Shown here one piece after another: positions 1 through 23,241 of a DNA stretch of 64,000 bases. Both the position numbers and the translations under genes were made by a program. The DNA is from Chionoecetes opilio. Lineage: Eukaryota; Arthropoda; Malacostraca; Decapoda; Majidae. Numbering within the stretch: the stretch's first letter is position 1; every line of letters starts with the position of its first letter. Under the pieces are notes generated by a model. The model was not told the DNA's origin and ran no database searches. It saw nothing but the letters and a program-made list of their open reading frames with translations. Where the stretch lies: the NCBI GenBank assembly GCA_016584305.1, contig JACEEZ010024063.1, forward strand, positions 136,001-200,000, written 5' to 3'.

Positions 1-97
1 GGGAGAAACACAACACCTTGAACACATATGCAACGTTATAATATTATTTATTAAGGAGGAGGGTTGTGATTGTGGGATTAGATAAAGGTAGTAGGTA

Positions 98-99
<2 letters not shown>

Positions 100-162
<63 letters not shown>

Positions 163-174
163 CCCCCCCCCCCC
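100..174. repeat. (CT)n microsatellite followed by poly-C
   Basis: About thirty CT dinucleotides run into a tract of some fifteen C. The open frames through it (SLSLSL or ERERER) are repeat artefacts, not genes. Confidence 0.97.
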
Positions 175-369
175 CTCTTGGCAGCCGTGGTGAAGGTGTG
201 CACGCGGCGGCTGGCAAGGTGTCGTGCCGCCACATTGTAGGTTTGACGTCACCGGAAATGCATTGGCTCACCCCATGCCTATTATAAGTCGCTGCACTGA
301 TAACGCGCCACGGTTACATGACGCGCATGGTTACTACCTTGATATCAATGTCGGCATACAAAGTGTGAT

Positions 370-588
370 GCGCCACCGTGGTGCATGTAGTGGCTAGGCC
401 GCCTAGGTACAAATCCGTGGGCCCGGTTTCGATTCGCGGCCAGGGCAGTCGGCGTGCAGCCCATACAGCTGTTCATCCTTCCTTTCGGGCCCACCACAGG
501 GTCTAGTGATAATGCGACGGAGATGAGCACCGAGGCCACACGCAACTTAGCGTATGCCCCTATCTTTACTTACTTTTTATACAAAATG
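370..588 (+). mobile_element. tRNA-derived SINE, family 1
   Basis: The head has a degenerate tRNA A box (TAGTGGCTAGG) and a B box (GGTTTCGATTC, usually GGTTCGATTC). The body contains GAGATGAGCACCGAGGCCAC and GCGTATGCCCC, and the tail is TCTTTACTTAC. The same body is found at 24521-24808 and, inverted and partial, at 18450-18632. It is a pol III-type SINE, diverged. Boundaries are approximate. Confidence 0.75.
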
Positions 589-978
589 TGCATCAAGCGC
601 CCTGCAAATAGCTTTGGTACCTAGGAATCTTAACTACTCTGTGCTTCTAGGACAGTTTCACTTTTTCTTCCAAGAATGTGGGTACACACAGGCAGGATGA
701 TAGCTGGCTATCGCGAGTTCAGTGCGTGGTCAAGAGCATGGTGAAGAACATGTCTGGCATAGTGGATAACTTCTTGGCCTGCCACTCAGCAGGTTGTAGT
801 TGTTGGTAGCCCTGCTCCCGGACCTCAGGTGGTCCCGAGTGCAGATATAGGCTACAGACAAACAGGCATGCATACATATATAACGTTGCCATCACAAGGG
901 GGGGGGTTACTACGGTGCCAAAATTTTCCTCAACCCGCCAGCCAACCAGGCACCAGTGACAGTAGCCGCGTGTGTGTG
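589..978. other. no gene seen
   Basis: Unique-looking sequence with only short open frames without conserved motifs. It ends in a short G8 run and a GT-rich stretch. Confidence 0.5.
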
Positions 979-1141
979 CAGTGGCGTACCCAGATTTTTT
1001 TTTTTTTGGGGGGGGGGAAATGATATATATAGCTATATATATTTATTTATTTATAGTATCTGTATTTTTATTATTTTTTTATTTTTTTTGCAAAAGGGGG
1101 GGCCATGGCCCCCCCCCCCCCCCCCCCTCGGTACGCCACTG
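979..1141. mobile_element. MITE with CAGTGGCGTA termini (hAT-like)
   Basis: The ends are CAGTGGCGTACC and GGTACGCCACTG. It is flanked on both sides by CGTGTGTG, consistent with an 8-bp target duplication although the site is a GT microsatellite. The interior is AT-rich with G and C homopolymers. Related G/C-run MITEs are at 1952-2194, 6431-6653 and 7367-7566. Confidence 0.7.
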
Positions 1142-1951
1142 CGTGTGTGTGTGTGATAAAGTCGACACGCCGGTATTCGGTGTTTCCGTGGCAGGCAACA
1201 AGAGCAATCATCGTCATCAGCGGGTACTATAGGCAGGTGTAGGCATCGGTCTTTTCGTTGATATTTAATGCGTTTTGACCCGTTGTTATAATGATGATGT
1301 AATGCAGCATAACAGTTGTAAACGATGATAATCTTGTGTTGCCGTGTAGGGCCATTGACCCCGGAGCGGTGTTTTGCCAGTCATGCAACCCCGCCGCGGA
1401 TGCCAGCGTGCAGGGGGACGGCTGCCCACGCCTGCACGTCCCGCCTGCCCTGTGTGAGTGATGGGTATTATAGGGAGTCCTGGTGGGGGAGGGGGGTAAC
1501 ACGTGACGCTGAGGGTACTCTGGGTCTGTGGTAACTAGAGCAAGAGCGATCCATGACGTGCAGCATCACGTGATGGTGGCGTGGCGCGTGACGTCACCGG
1601 CCTCGAGGGTCGGAAAGTTGTGCTTGCAGAAGTAGCCTACAGTGTGAGTGACCTTAGCATGTACTTGATGGTTTTTGACGCAGTTTGGAGACAGACGAAG
1701 GCGTGTTGCCTGTCAGACATTATCATTGTCATAATAACCATCATTGATAACGCTAACACTCCTTGGTGTGTCTGGCCTTTCGTCGGGTGATAAGGTGTGG
1801 TGCGGTGCGTTGAAGGCCATGCTATTCCACGCGAGTGTGTTGGTAATATGGAAATTTCCTCCCTCTCTTCTTAATACAGTCCACCGATTCTTCACCCTCC
1901 TCCCTTCCTGCCCTCCATCCAAGAAAACATGTATGTACACCCAGCAGGTAT
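1142..1951. other. no gene seen
   Basis: No conserved coding frame. A segment near 1143-1195 (GTGTGTGTGATAAA then GTATTCGGTGTTTCCGTG) recurs at 2992-3043, so it is a dispersed repeat. Confidence 0.5.
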
Positions 1952-2194
1952 CTTGGCTTAGCTAGGTATCTATCAATGGGGGGGGGGGGGGGCACTAGGC
2001 AAGCGGAGCTCAGGAGCCACTGATCCACGGCCCACATAGAACTGTATAAGGGCACATTCTTAGATCAGATCAGTGGTGGGTATTAGAGCATTATATAGAA
2101 TACGGCAGCCAGGGGGGGGGGCACGTGCCCCCCCCTGACTGGCGTAACTACGGGGGGGGCACGTGCCCCCCCCCCCCCCGTAGTTACGCCAGTC
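1952..2194. mobile_element. G-rich MITE (GGCGTAACTACG family) with terminal palindrome
   Basis: It starts at TTGGCTTAGCTAGGTATC and shares an internal block (AAGCGGAGCTCAGG, CAGATCAGTGGTGGG) with 7367-7566. It ends in a near-perfect palindrome in which GACTGGCGTAACTACG and CGTAGTTACGCCAGTC flank a G8-CACGTG-C15 core at about 2138-2194. The CACGTG core between G and C runs is duplicated inside it. Confidence 0.75.
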
Positions 2195-2991
2195 TCCCTT
2201 CCTGAGTGGTGTGGACAGTTTCAGAGTTTATGTGCATTAGAGTGGTGATTCAAGAAGTTATGATCTGGAGGTGACACGACTAACATTTTGGTGTAAACGA
2301 AGCCTAATCCCACTAACAACGCCAAGGTAGAGTCGGGCAGAGTTTTAAGTCACCGCGAGGCCGCAGAGGTGTGTCGGCGGGGCGTCAGTCAAGTAAAATG
2401 TTGTGAGAGAGGTCATGCGCTTATTATTCCTGTAGCGGCGTGCGTCGCCCTAGTTTCATTCTAAAGTTAAATGGTCGCAGTCATTTTCATACTAAGTTTT
2501 ATTCTCTGAAGTCAGTCATGGTATAAATGAGTTGGCAAAGCCACTATTAACGGGTAGCTGCTGCTATGTTTGTACATTTGAAAATCAAACTAGTTTCCAT
2601 TGAGTACGGAGTAATATTTGTTTAGGTAGCTACTATTTATCCATACAATATTACTTTTTTTTTTACTTTACTTTTTCAATAGCTTAGCTACAAGAGGAGC
2701 GTAATGACATACTTTAATCTTTAGATAGTCTGCTACCTGTTATTTTATTACTTCCAAGAGTGTCCAGGAAAAGATCAGTCCATTTTTCACGCCACAAAAT
2801 GTAAAAAAAAAAAAATAAAAAATAAAAAATAAAGTGGAAGGTCTCTCGAACTCTTAGGAATAAACATCAATACTCAGTAAAAAAGACCAACCGAAGAGTC
2901 GGAACGTTTTTTTATTCAGAAGACAGCCTGTCCACGCCTAGACAGGAAGGGAAGGATAAGTAAGTACTCGACCACGAGTAACGAGTAGAAG
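2195..2991. other. no gene seen
   Basis: AT-rich, with an A-rich run at about 2802-2833 and no conserved frame. CAGGAAGGGAAGG plus ACTCGACCACGAGTA at 2942-2985 is repeated at 3039-3070, just before the TIR element. Confidence 0.5.
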
Positions 2992-3078
2992 TGTGTGTGT
3001 GATTAAACCGTTACGCAGGTATTCGGTGTTTCCGTGACAGGAAGGGAAGGTAGGTGCTCGACCACGAGTATTACAGCC

Positions 3079-3756
3079 GCGGTCACACGAGCACTTTTTC
3101 CGGCAATATTCAGCCAAGTCAATTTCTTGTCGATATTTGGTCACACGGACTTTCATAGAGCAGAGCCCTGCTAGCCGAGTTTTAACGCCAATTTTAGCTA
3201 ATCGTTTTAATCGGCGCGGGAGCCAAGCCGTCTCAGAAGAAGCGTCTTTGGAAAAATAGGGAGAAAATGGTTCACAAATAGGGTGGTGAATGTTTGGAAT
3301 GGACTCATATGTTATGGAACCGTCAGTGAGCATAAATAAAACGGATCATGTACAGTATCCCCTAAAATGGCAGACAACCAACAAAGAAAATAGGGAAATC
3401 CATCAGTGACGCACGAAATCCTTATAAGTGTTTAATATCCTTCAAAATGTTTAAAAAAAGGTACAAGACTTCACAATTCGTATTGTAAATCGGTTCTTGC
3501 TACTATGTAGGTGTTTATTTTAGCTTCTGTATATTGAATTAGAGCGTACATTAAAAATGAATGTCAAATAATTATTTTACATTAATTTTTAATGCACGCT
3601 CTAATATAATATCCGTTGGTGGAGGGAATTTCGGGAATTTTAAGCCGAGAAACATCAACATGTTGGTCTTCACTCAAAAATGGCAATTTTAGCCGAGTTT
3701 GACCCGGCATTGTCTTGCCGGCTGAATATTGCCGGAAAAAGTGCTCGTGTGACCGC
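3079..3756. mobile_element. non-autonomous DNA transposon with ~36-bp perfect TIRs
   Basis: The left end GCGGTCACACGAGCACTTTT and its reverse complement at 3721-3756 form near-perfect terminal inverted repeats. A second palindrome sits inside at 3527-3605 (GAATTAGAGCGTACATTAAA against TTTTTAATGCACGCTCTAAT). A minus-strand open frame at 2938-3333 runs across the left end but has no recognised domain. No unambiguous target duplication was found, so the superfamily is unassigned. Confidence 0.8.
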
Positions 3757-5158
3757 AGAAGGAGTAGAAGTCACACCCAGAGTAGCAATAGACGTAGTTC
3801 ATAGACAATAGTTATCTGTATACTTTAGTCACACCCAACCGCCTCCTCGTCCTCACGCAGCCCAGCAAGCGCCGCGGCAGGTCAGGGTGTGTGCTTGGCG
3901 CCGCTCCTGGAATTAAAGGGAAAAAAGCACCATTACAGTCCATCTCGCATACCACATTCTCTCCAAAAAGTTCCATAATATCAATCATCAGTCTCTGATC
4001 TCGCCACAAGTTTGGCAGTTTGGAAAGTATAATTGATACTTTGAAAAGCATACGTATATATTTATATATAAAAGTAAAAGTATATAACTATTATGAAAGT
4101 ATACTTTCAGTTCACTCAACCACTACATTAATTTCACATTGCAACTTAGATTAATATAGTTATGACTTAACTCATCTACTCTACTTATTCATTAATTATA
4201 TCCTCCTGCCTCTTAATTATAGTCACTTTACTACACTGCACAATTTTACCCTACAATATTAAAATCACTTCTATTTCAACAAACTTCTATTTCAACACTC
4301 ATTAGTAGCACATCTGTATGCAAGGTAACTCTAGTGAACATTAGTTATCATCCTACCTGAAGGTTGGCTCTCAAAAGTCTGGAACAGATCCAGAACAAAA
4401 ATGTGATGACTACTTGCTTCGTACCTAAGAGAAAAAACAATTGCTTGTATTTAAAAAAAAAAAAAGATAAAAGCACTTGTCATACAGAAATAATTTAACA
4501 AGCTGATCACCATTATCCTGTACTTAGCAGCTCTATGATAGCTCACCAACGGGAAAGTACAAAACACTAACCAGAGAGATTTTCCGCTGTTTCTCATTTT
4601 TCCACTTTCCTGCATTAATAACAAGGAATAATTGCTCACGTACCATTGAATCCTGCTTAACTGGCTGAAGCACGGCAATCACCAGTTACCAAGCACCATT
4701 CAGTCACCCAGCAACGCGCCACCCACCACCAGGCCCCCCCCACACACACACACCACCATGGGAACTAAAAACACGTATATCGTATACCTGAAAACCACTA
4801 CTGTTAAAAGTATTCACACTTAGATTCAATTTATAACAATATCTACTGACCTTCGTTATGATGTTCCTGTTCCTTTCTCCAGTGTCCTGAGCCGTAATGA
4901 GAGCCTGTCTGCCTCACCGCCTTCTGTACCCCCCCCCCCCCCCCCCCCCGGACTACCGGGGCTGCTTGGTCCCCTAATCCGTCAACAACAATCCGATAGT
5001 TTCATCAAGTGGTTACTGTTTATCTTTTTCGGCAGTCGACTGTTGTAACACTCAACACTGTTCTTCTCAGGGAGGGTTTTCTTTCCATCTTACGGTTATG
5101 GTTTGGGTTTATCACGGAACTGGAGGAAGCATTTAGAGTGATCTGTGCACAGGACCTA
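3757..5158. other. intergenic, no gene seen
   Basis: AT-rich DNA with a poly-A tract near 4452, a CA run near 4740 and a C20 run near 4930. No frame resembles the missing 5' exons of LETM1, although very short exons cannot be excluded. Confidence 0.5.
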
Positions 5159-5634
5159 CCTACCGTAGATAACACTAAAGTCGCCAGGACAACGTTTCTT
5201 TTTTATTTACAGACGTGTGGTGGCGTTAATACTTACATTTCTACATCCATGATTTCAGGAAAGTTAGAAGGGGCTATCTGGAGAGTGTGTCATTTTGTTT
5301 CTTCATCTGTGTCATATTATGGCTATAAATGAACAAATTACAAAAAATAAAATGAGTGGCGACGTTGATAACGGGCTACAATAAGGTCGCCATCTAGTGT
5401 TTATGTTTAGTGTCCTCCCGCCGTCGTCTTCGCCCGAAGAAAAAAAACGAGTAGCGAAATTTGAAACCGCATATACTTGCAGATACAAAGCATAAAACAA
5501 CACTGAAACAGGGTAGATTATACAGTCATGATATAAACTACTGTGTATCATCTTCAGTGGCACATACAAATCAGTAGTAATGCTATAATTCGTAATATAT
5601 GGCGGCTGACGACTATAGTGTTTTCTACGGTAGG
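5159..5634. mobile_element. MITE with CCTACCGTAGA termini
   Basis: The left end CCTACCGTAGATAACACTAA and the right end AGTGTTTTCTACGGTAGG are inverted repeats. A diverged inverted copy lies at 46258-46673, a 65-bp fragment at 12592-12656, and a shorter relative at 52670-52895. The interior frame 5009-5332 is not a gene. Confidence 0.8.
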
Positions 5635-5855
5635 AAGTATATCATTTTGTGCGTTCTTAACGGATCATTTCTCTCTTGAATTTGTAGTTTAACAAGATTG
5701 GATCAAGCTCGTTGCCTCGTCTTTTCCGGCTGGTTCATATTAAAGTTTCTGTCTTTCAAGCTGTCACCGGCACACACGACTGATTTATTGCTGTCAGGAA
5801 AACTTAATTATCTCACTTTTCTTTATTATTTAATTTGATTAATTACTGTGTCACC

Positions 5856-6036
5856 CCGCCCGTCAGGGTGGAAAGGTTGGTAGAGTCGTGAGTTCGCAAT
5901 GTGCAGCGTCCCTGTGCATTCGGTCAGCGGTTCGAGTCCGCCTAGCTCGTGCTGACGTGGCGGCGCTTTGTATAGTCAATAACCTTGTAGTTGGTACTTG
6001 CAAAGTGTCTAGATAGGATGAAAATCTTATCTTATC
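5856..6036 (+). mobile_element. tRNA-derived SINE, family 2, with 13-bp TSD
   Basis: The A-box region is GGTTGGTAGAGTCG, the B box GGTTCGAGTCC, and the tail (ATCTT)n. TTACTGTGTCACC occurs at 5843-5855 and again at 6037-6049, an intact target-site duplication. An inverted copy lies at 29576-29753. The intact duplication points to a fairly recent insertion. Confidence 0.92.
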
Positions 6037-6295
6037 TTACTGTGTCACCTTGGACACTGACAAGTTTTTCTTTTTCATTCAGTACAATGTATTGTTTCCG
6101 CCCTACATATGGTACGTAGGCAGGGCATTCATGAAGGCAGTAGGGCAGCCTAGCAACACGGCATGCTATGCTATGGAGCAAGCCTGGCCACACGATCCTC
6201 CCCCAACACTTGTCTTCAATAAGGACAAACCTGTTTGCACAACCAAACGTGTCTGGTCTCCGTATAGAGGGCTGGGTTCGCTTTGGGTCTGCCGT

Positions 6296-6430
6296 TTTTA
6301 TATTTATATATATTATATATTTATATATATTACATATATATATATGTATCTTTTGATAGATATAATGCGCTAAACACAAAGCGAACCAAGTACTCGATAC
6401 GGAGATTATATATATATATATATATATATA
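6296..6430. repeat. (TA)n / TATATT-rich microsatellite
   Basis: Alternating TA and TATATTTA runs with a short unique interruption (6360-6405). Confidence 0.9.
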
Positions 6431-6653
6431 TTGGCGTAGCTACCTAGGTATCTATCAATGGGGGGGACAGCTGTGTATGGGGGAGGCACTATGGCAAGCG
6501 GAGCTCGGGCATTCTGATGCCACATAGAAGGGTATTATGGCATATCGTCAGTCACAGGTCCAAGCAGATTACGACAGCCATGGGCGGGGGAGGGGGGGGG
6601 GCCTCCGGAGATTCTCATTGGGGGGCACGTGCCCCCCGTTGCTACGCCACTGG
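6431..6653. mobile_element. G-rich MITE (GGCGTAGCTAC family)
   Basis: Ends TTGGCGTAGCTACC and TTGCTACGCCACTGG, with GGTATCTATCAATGGGGGG, AAGCGGAGCTCGGG and GGGGGGCACGTGCCCCCC inside. Same family as 1952-2194 and 7367-7566. Confidence 0.8.
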
Positions 6654-7366
6654 CTATAGCCGATCTGAAGTTATATATGGTAGAAAGATAACGAGGCAAC
6701 AGTCATTACCTTGCAGGAAGGACTATACAACCTCAAATCACACGTAAGCTCTCACTTTAAGTAGCGCCGCCAGGACATGGTGACTGGGGTGGCCAAGGAT
6801 GGACACAGATCTAGTGTGGGATGGCCATGGCATAGCTATTAAAAAGAAATGGTTAAATTTCATTAGACCTCTTGACTCATCTGGGTGGCCGTGCATAGAT
6901 CCGTCACTCATTCTTCTCTCTTTCAACTCCCTCTACTTAACTAACGCTGCAGAAATATGAAGAAAAGCAACAAAATGATGCGTCGTTTAGCCAAAAATCA
7001 TCCTATTCCTCCTCCCAGCTGCCTGCACAGTGCACACACGTCCTGTTACCTCGCTGGCGCGCCCTCGACTGTCGCTCGTACCGGATGACTCAAAGAACTC
7101 AACACTGCTTCGAAACACTAAACCTTTCCCGCATTTCCTTCCCACGCCCTTACCTGTTGACCTTTGACCAATAATAAGTCTTACATTTTAGTAATAGTGT
7201 TGTTATAGTTTCGTAGTATTTTTTTTAAGCTTCTATTGATAGGGTTCGTTAGTACTTCGACTCATTAACAGCTTCGCAGAGGATTGTGAGTAGGATATTT
7301 TTTTTTTTTTTTTTTTTTTGCCACGTAGTTTGTGGGTTGTTAAAGGACAGTGGATTGCTTTGTTAG
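6654..7366. other. no gene seen
   Basis: Unique-looking sequence with a T21 run at about 7299-7319. No conserved frame or RNA gene was recognised. Confidence 0.5.
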
Positions 7367-7566
7367 CAGTGGCGTAGATGGGTATCTATAAATGGAGGCA
7401 CTAGTTAAGCGTAGCTCAGGGGCCACTCTGATGCCACATAGAAGAGTATATTCTAGGATCAGATCAGTGGTGGGTATTAGAGCATTATAAAGAATACGGC
7501 ACCCATGGCCAGGGGGGCTGCACGTGCCGCCCCCCCCCCCCCCCCCCCCACCGTAGCTACGCCTGA
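7367..7566. mobile_element. G-rich MITE (CAGTGGCGTAG family)
   Basis: Ends CAGTGGCGTAGATGG and CCGTAGCTACGCC. The interior matches 1952-2194 almost word for word (GATCAGATCAGTGGTGGGTA, GAATACGGCA). Confidence 0.8.
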
Positions 7567-7727
7567 GAGGTCAAGTCGTGGAGAGGGTGCGATGTGTTAG
7601 GAAGCAGCTAATACCATTGTAACTTGCCGGTGCGCTTTAAGTACCTGAGTGGCGATGTTCTTTCAGGAAATATGAATTGGTTTATGGCTGGCTATACCAC
7701 TGAAGCTTTCAATTCATCTTCACATGA

Positions 7728-19157
<11,430 letters not shown>

Positions 19158-19785
19158 TGTCAACAAGCAAAGAAATAATCCTAGAACAGGTAAAATTTAT
19201 CATTCTTGGTGTTTTAGAGTTTAGGAATATAGATATACGTATATATATATGTATATATTACTGTTATTACGCTCCTTTAGAAATTATTTTTGAGACCATA
19301 ATGTTCCTTGTTATAAATATTGAATAAGTTGTAAAAAGGCTTCATGGACTCAACTTAACAGTTTAGTACATTCATCATAGAAGTATGTCGTGGCAGACTT
19401 TGTATTGTATTAAGTACCATGTAATATATATGTATAATTGACCTTTAATGGTCAGTAACTGAAAATACAAAATTATGCATTTTGAAATTTAAGATTAGGA
19501 TACCGTGAGGAGAAACAATGTGATGCGAGTGTTTACTGCAACTATTTGTACGCGTCAATCCATGTCATGTCAAATCACCTTGTGTAGACATTGCATATAT
19601 TAATTTATTTTTTTCACTAGGGAACAATGGAAATGAGACACACGACAACTGAGGCAGGAATGGTTTAGGTGCCATTCAAGACAACATTCAAATAATATTA
19701 CATAGCTTAGTTTAGACCCACAGCTTGAATTCCAACCCATTATCTCTAGCGCAAGACTATAACGATGAAAGTATACTTGTCGTGC
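19158..19785. other. LETM1 3' UTR/downstream region
   Basis: AT-rich, no further frame and no canonical AATAAA close to the stop that stands out. Presumed to hold the 3' UTR. Confidence 0.45.
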
Positions 19786-19965
19786 GTTAAGTTGGCAAAA
19801 ATGGGGCCCTCTCACTCTCCCCTTCCGAACGCACGGGATTGGCTGAGGTTAGAGCTTTAGGGCGGAACTTGGAGGAAGGCATTCTCACCCAACACCTCGG
19901 CCAATCCCGTGCGTTCAGAAGAGGGTAGTGAAGGGGCCTCATTTTCGGACTTTCGTGCAGTAAGT
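19772..19965. mobile_element. MITE, CGTGC...GGGGCC termini (copy 1)
   Basis: CGTGCGTTAAGTTGGCAAAA and the inverted end GGGGCCTCATTTTCGGACTT enclose paired motifs CGAACGCACGGGATTGGCTG and CCAATCCCGTGCGTTC. Copy 2 is at 25156-25356. The element is close to a hairpin. Confidence 0.8.
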
Positions 19966-20257
19966 ATAGTGTTGTAATACGTCACATCCTCAGCCTTCAT
20001 TTACGTAACTGTGTTGCAGTGTTTGCCTCGGTGGCGTGTATGTCACTTCCCTTCAGGTGTTAGTGTGTATGGCTGTCGGGTCTACTATACAATTAAACCT
20101 CGACTATCACAGACAAAAGATTCGTGTTTAGAAGTGTATTCCTTGCATTAAGAATATGTATTACCAAGCAATCATAAACTTATGCATTTCCTGAGAGCAA
20201 AGCTTTCATTCCTACTTATAGCTACACGTCAACACCTTTCTTCTTTTTATTAAAGTC

Positions 20258-20395
20258 AGATTTTCCCATATTTTATGAGGTTAGGTGGCCGATGATACAC
20301 TTCCAACTATCTATCCGTGGCCTCAACTTCTTCAATGCCCAATGCTGCCAGATCCTCTTCAACACTGCCTCCCATGTTATCGTCACACATCAATA
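20258..20395 (-). mobile_element. LINE 3'-end fragment (DSWKRIIGRLT family)
   Basis: CCGATGATACACTTCCAACT and CTTCAATGCCCAATGCTGCC match 23880-23970. Confidence 0.75.
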
Positions 20396-20856
20396 CCATG
20401 ACTCCAAACAGCTTTAGGAACACTAATGCCTCGGGTCACAAAAGCAGCAGCATGTAAATGTTGTCTAATCTTTAGACACTTGTATTACGGAACAATATGT
20501 AGGGAAGGTAAATCTTTATCCTTGTCAAAATTTAATGGCTTAATTTTGTAGTTTGGTTCTCAACATGTATCATATTACATGTAAACGCATATTTATTTTT
20601 TCATACAACTAGCCATCGCCTACATATATGAGGCAGCATCAGATAAAAAAAAAAAAAAAAAAACTAAATTAATGACCCTTACACATGCTCTCGCATTTAG
20701 CCCACACGTCTATTTTTTCTTGATTATTTTTCATTTCATACTATTTACACACAAACCCACACAAAAAAAAAGTTAAGATTGACCAAATGAGTAATGTAGA
20801 AAGTACCCTACGAGTTTTAACTTATTTCTTATACATCACAACTATATATTAATTTT
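20396..20856. other. no gene seen
   Basis: AT-rich intergenic DNA with A-runs near 20645 and 20763. Confidence 0.5.
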
Positions 20857-20858
20857 GG

Positions 20859-21012
20859 CAAGGACACTCACAATAGCTTAGTCCTGGTGACTCCCTTTGC
20901 CCAGCGGACTGGGTAGCCGAGACACTTGATCTCGGCCAGCATTTTATGTTGACTACTTATCACGCTGGGAGCTACCCAGCCGCCGGGACAGCTATCATGA
21001 GTGTCCTTGCAC
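20859..21012. mobile_element. short fold-back MITE
   Basis: GCAAGGACACTCACAATAGC and GCTATCATGAGTGTCCTTGC are inverted, about 150 bp apart. Inside, CTGGGTAGC and GCTACCCAG and the GCCGAGA...TCTCGGC hairpin add further stems. Confidence 0.75.
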
Positions 21013-21890
21013 AACTGAATACAGTATAGGTCAATACACACACAGGCACACACTGATGCATGTAGTGTGTGCAAGGAATATTCACACTTTTAAATATGGA
21101 TACGACAAATTAACTCAGGAAATGTGATCCCACGACTCAATCCTGTAAAGATTCGATTAGGTAAAGACACACACTATTTATTATCCATGGATTTAAAGTT
21201 AACATGATAACATAAGACAGGTAGACAGGGCACTCTGAGAGTAACACTTCCTGTACATAATGACTAGGTAAATACACACTTACTTTGTGCAATGATATCT
21301 TTAATTCCTACTTGCCCAATCTACATTCTTAATCTTCAGGGGGCCAGCCGACAGATTTTCATATGATAAAATTATTGTGATATTATTCATCTAAGCTGTG
21401 TATGGCCTTTGACCCTCTAAATACAGTGTTTCATCAAAATTTGCCATTACTCTTTTTTCCCTTCCACCTCAACTGTGACCTTGTCGTACACCCGGGTCAG
21501 GACAGTGTTTAGTTTTTTTTAATTTCTTAAGTGAAACTGTACCATAAATTATACTTGACATTTTCCTCCCTTATTGTGGGTGGTCTAGTCCCCCTTTTTT
21601 GCATTAAATCAATCCATCGTGTAGCCAACATCATTATGCCATGCTAATATAATGGCATGTAAAAAAATAGTAAAGGAAGAAATAAATAAAATATTACTAT
21701 AAAATATATAGTACAGGAAGTATTTGGAATATAACCACAAGCAAAAGTGTACGAAAGTTTTTTTGTAAGATTTTTCTGTTGAGGCTAAACTTTATGCATC
21801 TAGTGCCACTGACTCCTAGAATTTATATTGCAGCCATAGCCCAATAAATGAAGAAAAAAAATAAAAAGTTTCGTGACCAGCCGGTCCCCT
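21013..21890. other. no gene seen
   Basis: AT-rich intergenic sequence. GCATTAAATCAATCCATC near 21601 looks like a worn LINE tail of the type at 15540. Confidence 0.5.
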
Positions 21891-21893
21891 TTA

Positions 21894-22414
21894 AGCCCGG
21901 GTCCCACGATGAGGTTACGGGGCCACGTTATGGTAACGCGGGTTGACCAAGTAATAACACGACTTAACGCGGTCCTGACTTTTATGGTAACGTGGGCTGA
22001 CGAGGCCTCGTTCCTGACGTGGCGTGATATTTGAAAAATACAAAGTTGTTGCGTCAGCCCATGTCAGCTACCCTGGACAGTGTCGTGGCCATGACGTGGC
22101 TCTGTCTTTATCTGATGTGGCTGACGAGGCATTAACGTCGCTGACGTGGCGATCAAGCCGACGTTAGTTGACGCGAAAACATTTCTGCTTCTACCAGTGT
22201 CAGGCAATTTTCTCTGACGTGGACCGTAACCTCACAAATTGGGCCGACGCAACAATTTATTCAATTTTTCAAAAACCACGCCACGTCAGGAACGAGGCCT
22301 CGTCAGCCCGCGTCACCATAAAAGTCAAGACCACATTAAGTCATTTTACCTCGTCAACCCCCGTTAGCATAACGCGGGTTGACATGGCCCCGTAACCTCA
22401 TAGTGGCCCGGGCT
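21894..22414. mobile_element. PIF/Harbinger-type MITE with ~130-bp TIRs and TTA TSD
   Basis: The ends AGCCCGGGTCCCACGATGAG and its partner CTCATAGTGGCCCGGGCT are flanked by TTA on both sides (21891-21893, 22415-22417), the 3-bp target typical of PIF/Harbinger. The inverted repeats extend inward over about 130 bp and are built of sub-repeats such as TAACGCGGGTTGAC and GACGAGGCCTCGTTCCTGAC. Confidence 0.88.
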
Positions 22415-22725
22415 TTAGATGTATGAATAATAAAACTACTTTAATTTATATTATACAAATGTTACCATTCACATCCTTCTCTGCTTTAAATAGTCTTAAT
22501 AATCACACTAGTAATCATTTCCTGCTCCCACAAATCACCATAACCAAGTCTGAGATGGTTGTGGTATTAACTCTCACCACACACATACATGTCAATAGTT
22601 AGACTTAACGCTTGGTGTCTATAGAACAGCTGCTGTTCACTTTCTTCACATATAGTCAAAAGGATATACGTATAGTAGATTGCTGTTTTTACTTTGAATA
22701 TCTCCAAAAACATGCTAAAAACTAC

Positions 22726-23241
22726 TCAAATTAATGGAGATGCAAGTAACTGCCCAAGTACTACATATAAAATGACATGGAAATCAAGTTTCACTCTAGT
22801 CCTGACTGGCTCTGACTGTGCATCACAACACTCCCTGAATGTCTTCTCACCTATGAGGCCTATGGCAACTACGTCTCGGGATGCCACTGTTAAATTGCCT
22901 TTATTTTTTGCTTTTATTAAAGCATGAGTCTCATCTACATTTTGGAGAACTAAGGCATTACAATAGGCCTCACATCTCAAAGATTGTATCAGCTTTAAAG
23001 CTACAAACCCGGCTATATATTCTACTACCTTTTCTGAATAAGGAGAGATTACACAGGCCGAAGCTACGCTTTCCATATTCCCCTCAGCAAGTGCATTATT
23101 AAATTCCTCATTATCATCACTTACACCAACCTCTAAAACTCTGCTTTTATCGCGGGAACGCTTGATTGCCGTGGAAGTCAACGTAGTACTGTTGGCGTAG
23201 CGAAGCGCTGCTCGTCTATTTCCCTCCACATAAAAACTCAA
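22726..23241 (-). pseudogene. P-element/THAP9-type transposase C-terminal remnant
   Basis: A 171-aa minus-strand frame contains SEKVVEYIAGFVALKLIQSL, cysteines in CEAYCNALV, and GNLTVASRDVV...EKTFRECC. This resembles the C-terminal part of P-element/THAP9 transposases (YxAGFV...KL...C..C followed by K..G.L..PS..V......E..F). The catalytic RNase H-like region and THAP zinc finger are absent, so it is a fragment. Family call is from recall of this pattern; it could be another THAP-associated transposase. Confidence 0.6.

Noticed and set aside
2938..3333. 131-aa minus-strand frame as a gene
   Set aside because: It runs across the left end of a TIR element, has no recognised domain and no splice or start context. 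Could be a remnant of the element's own gene but not supported.
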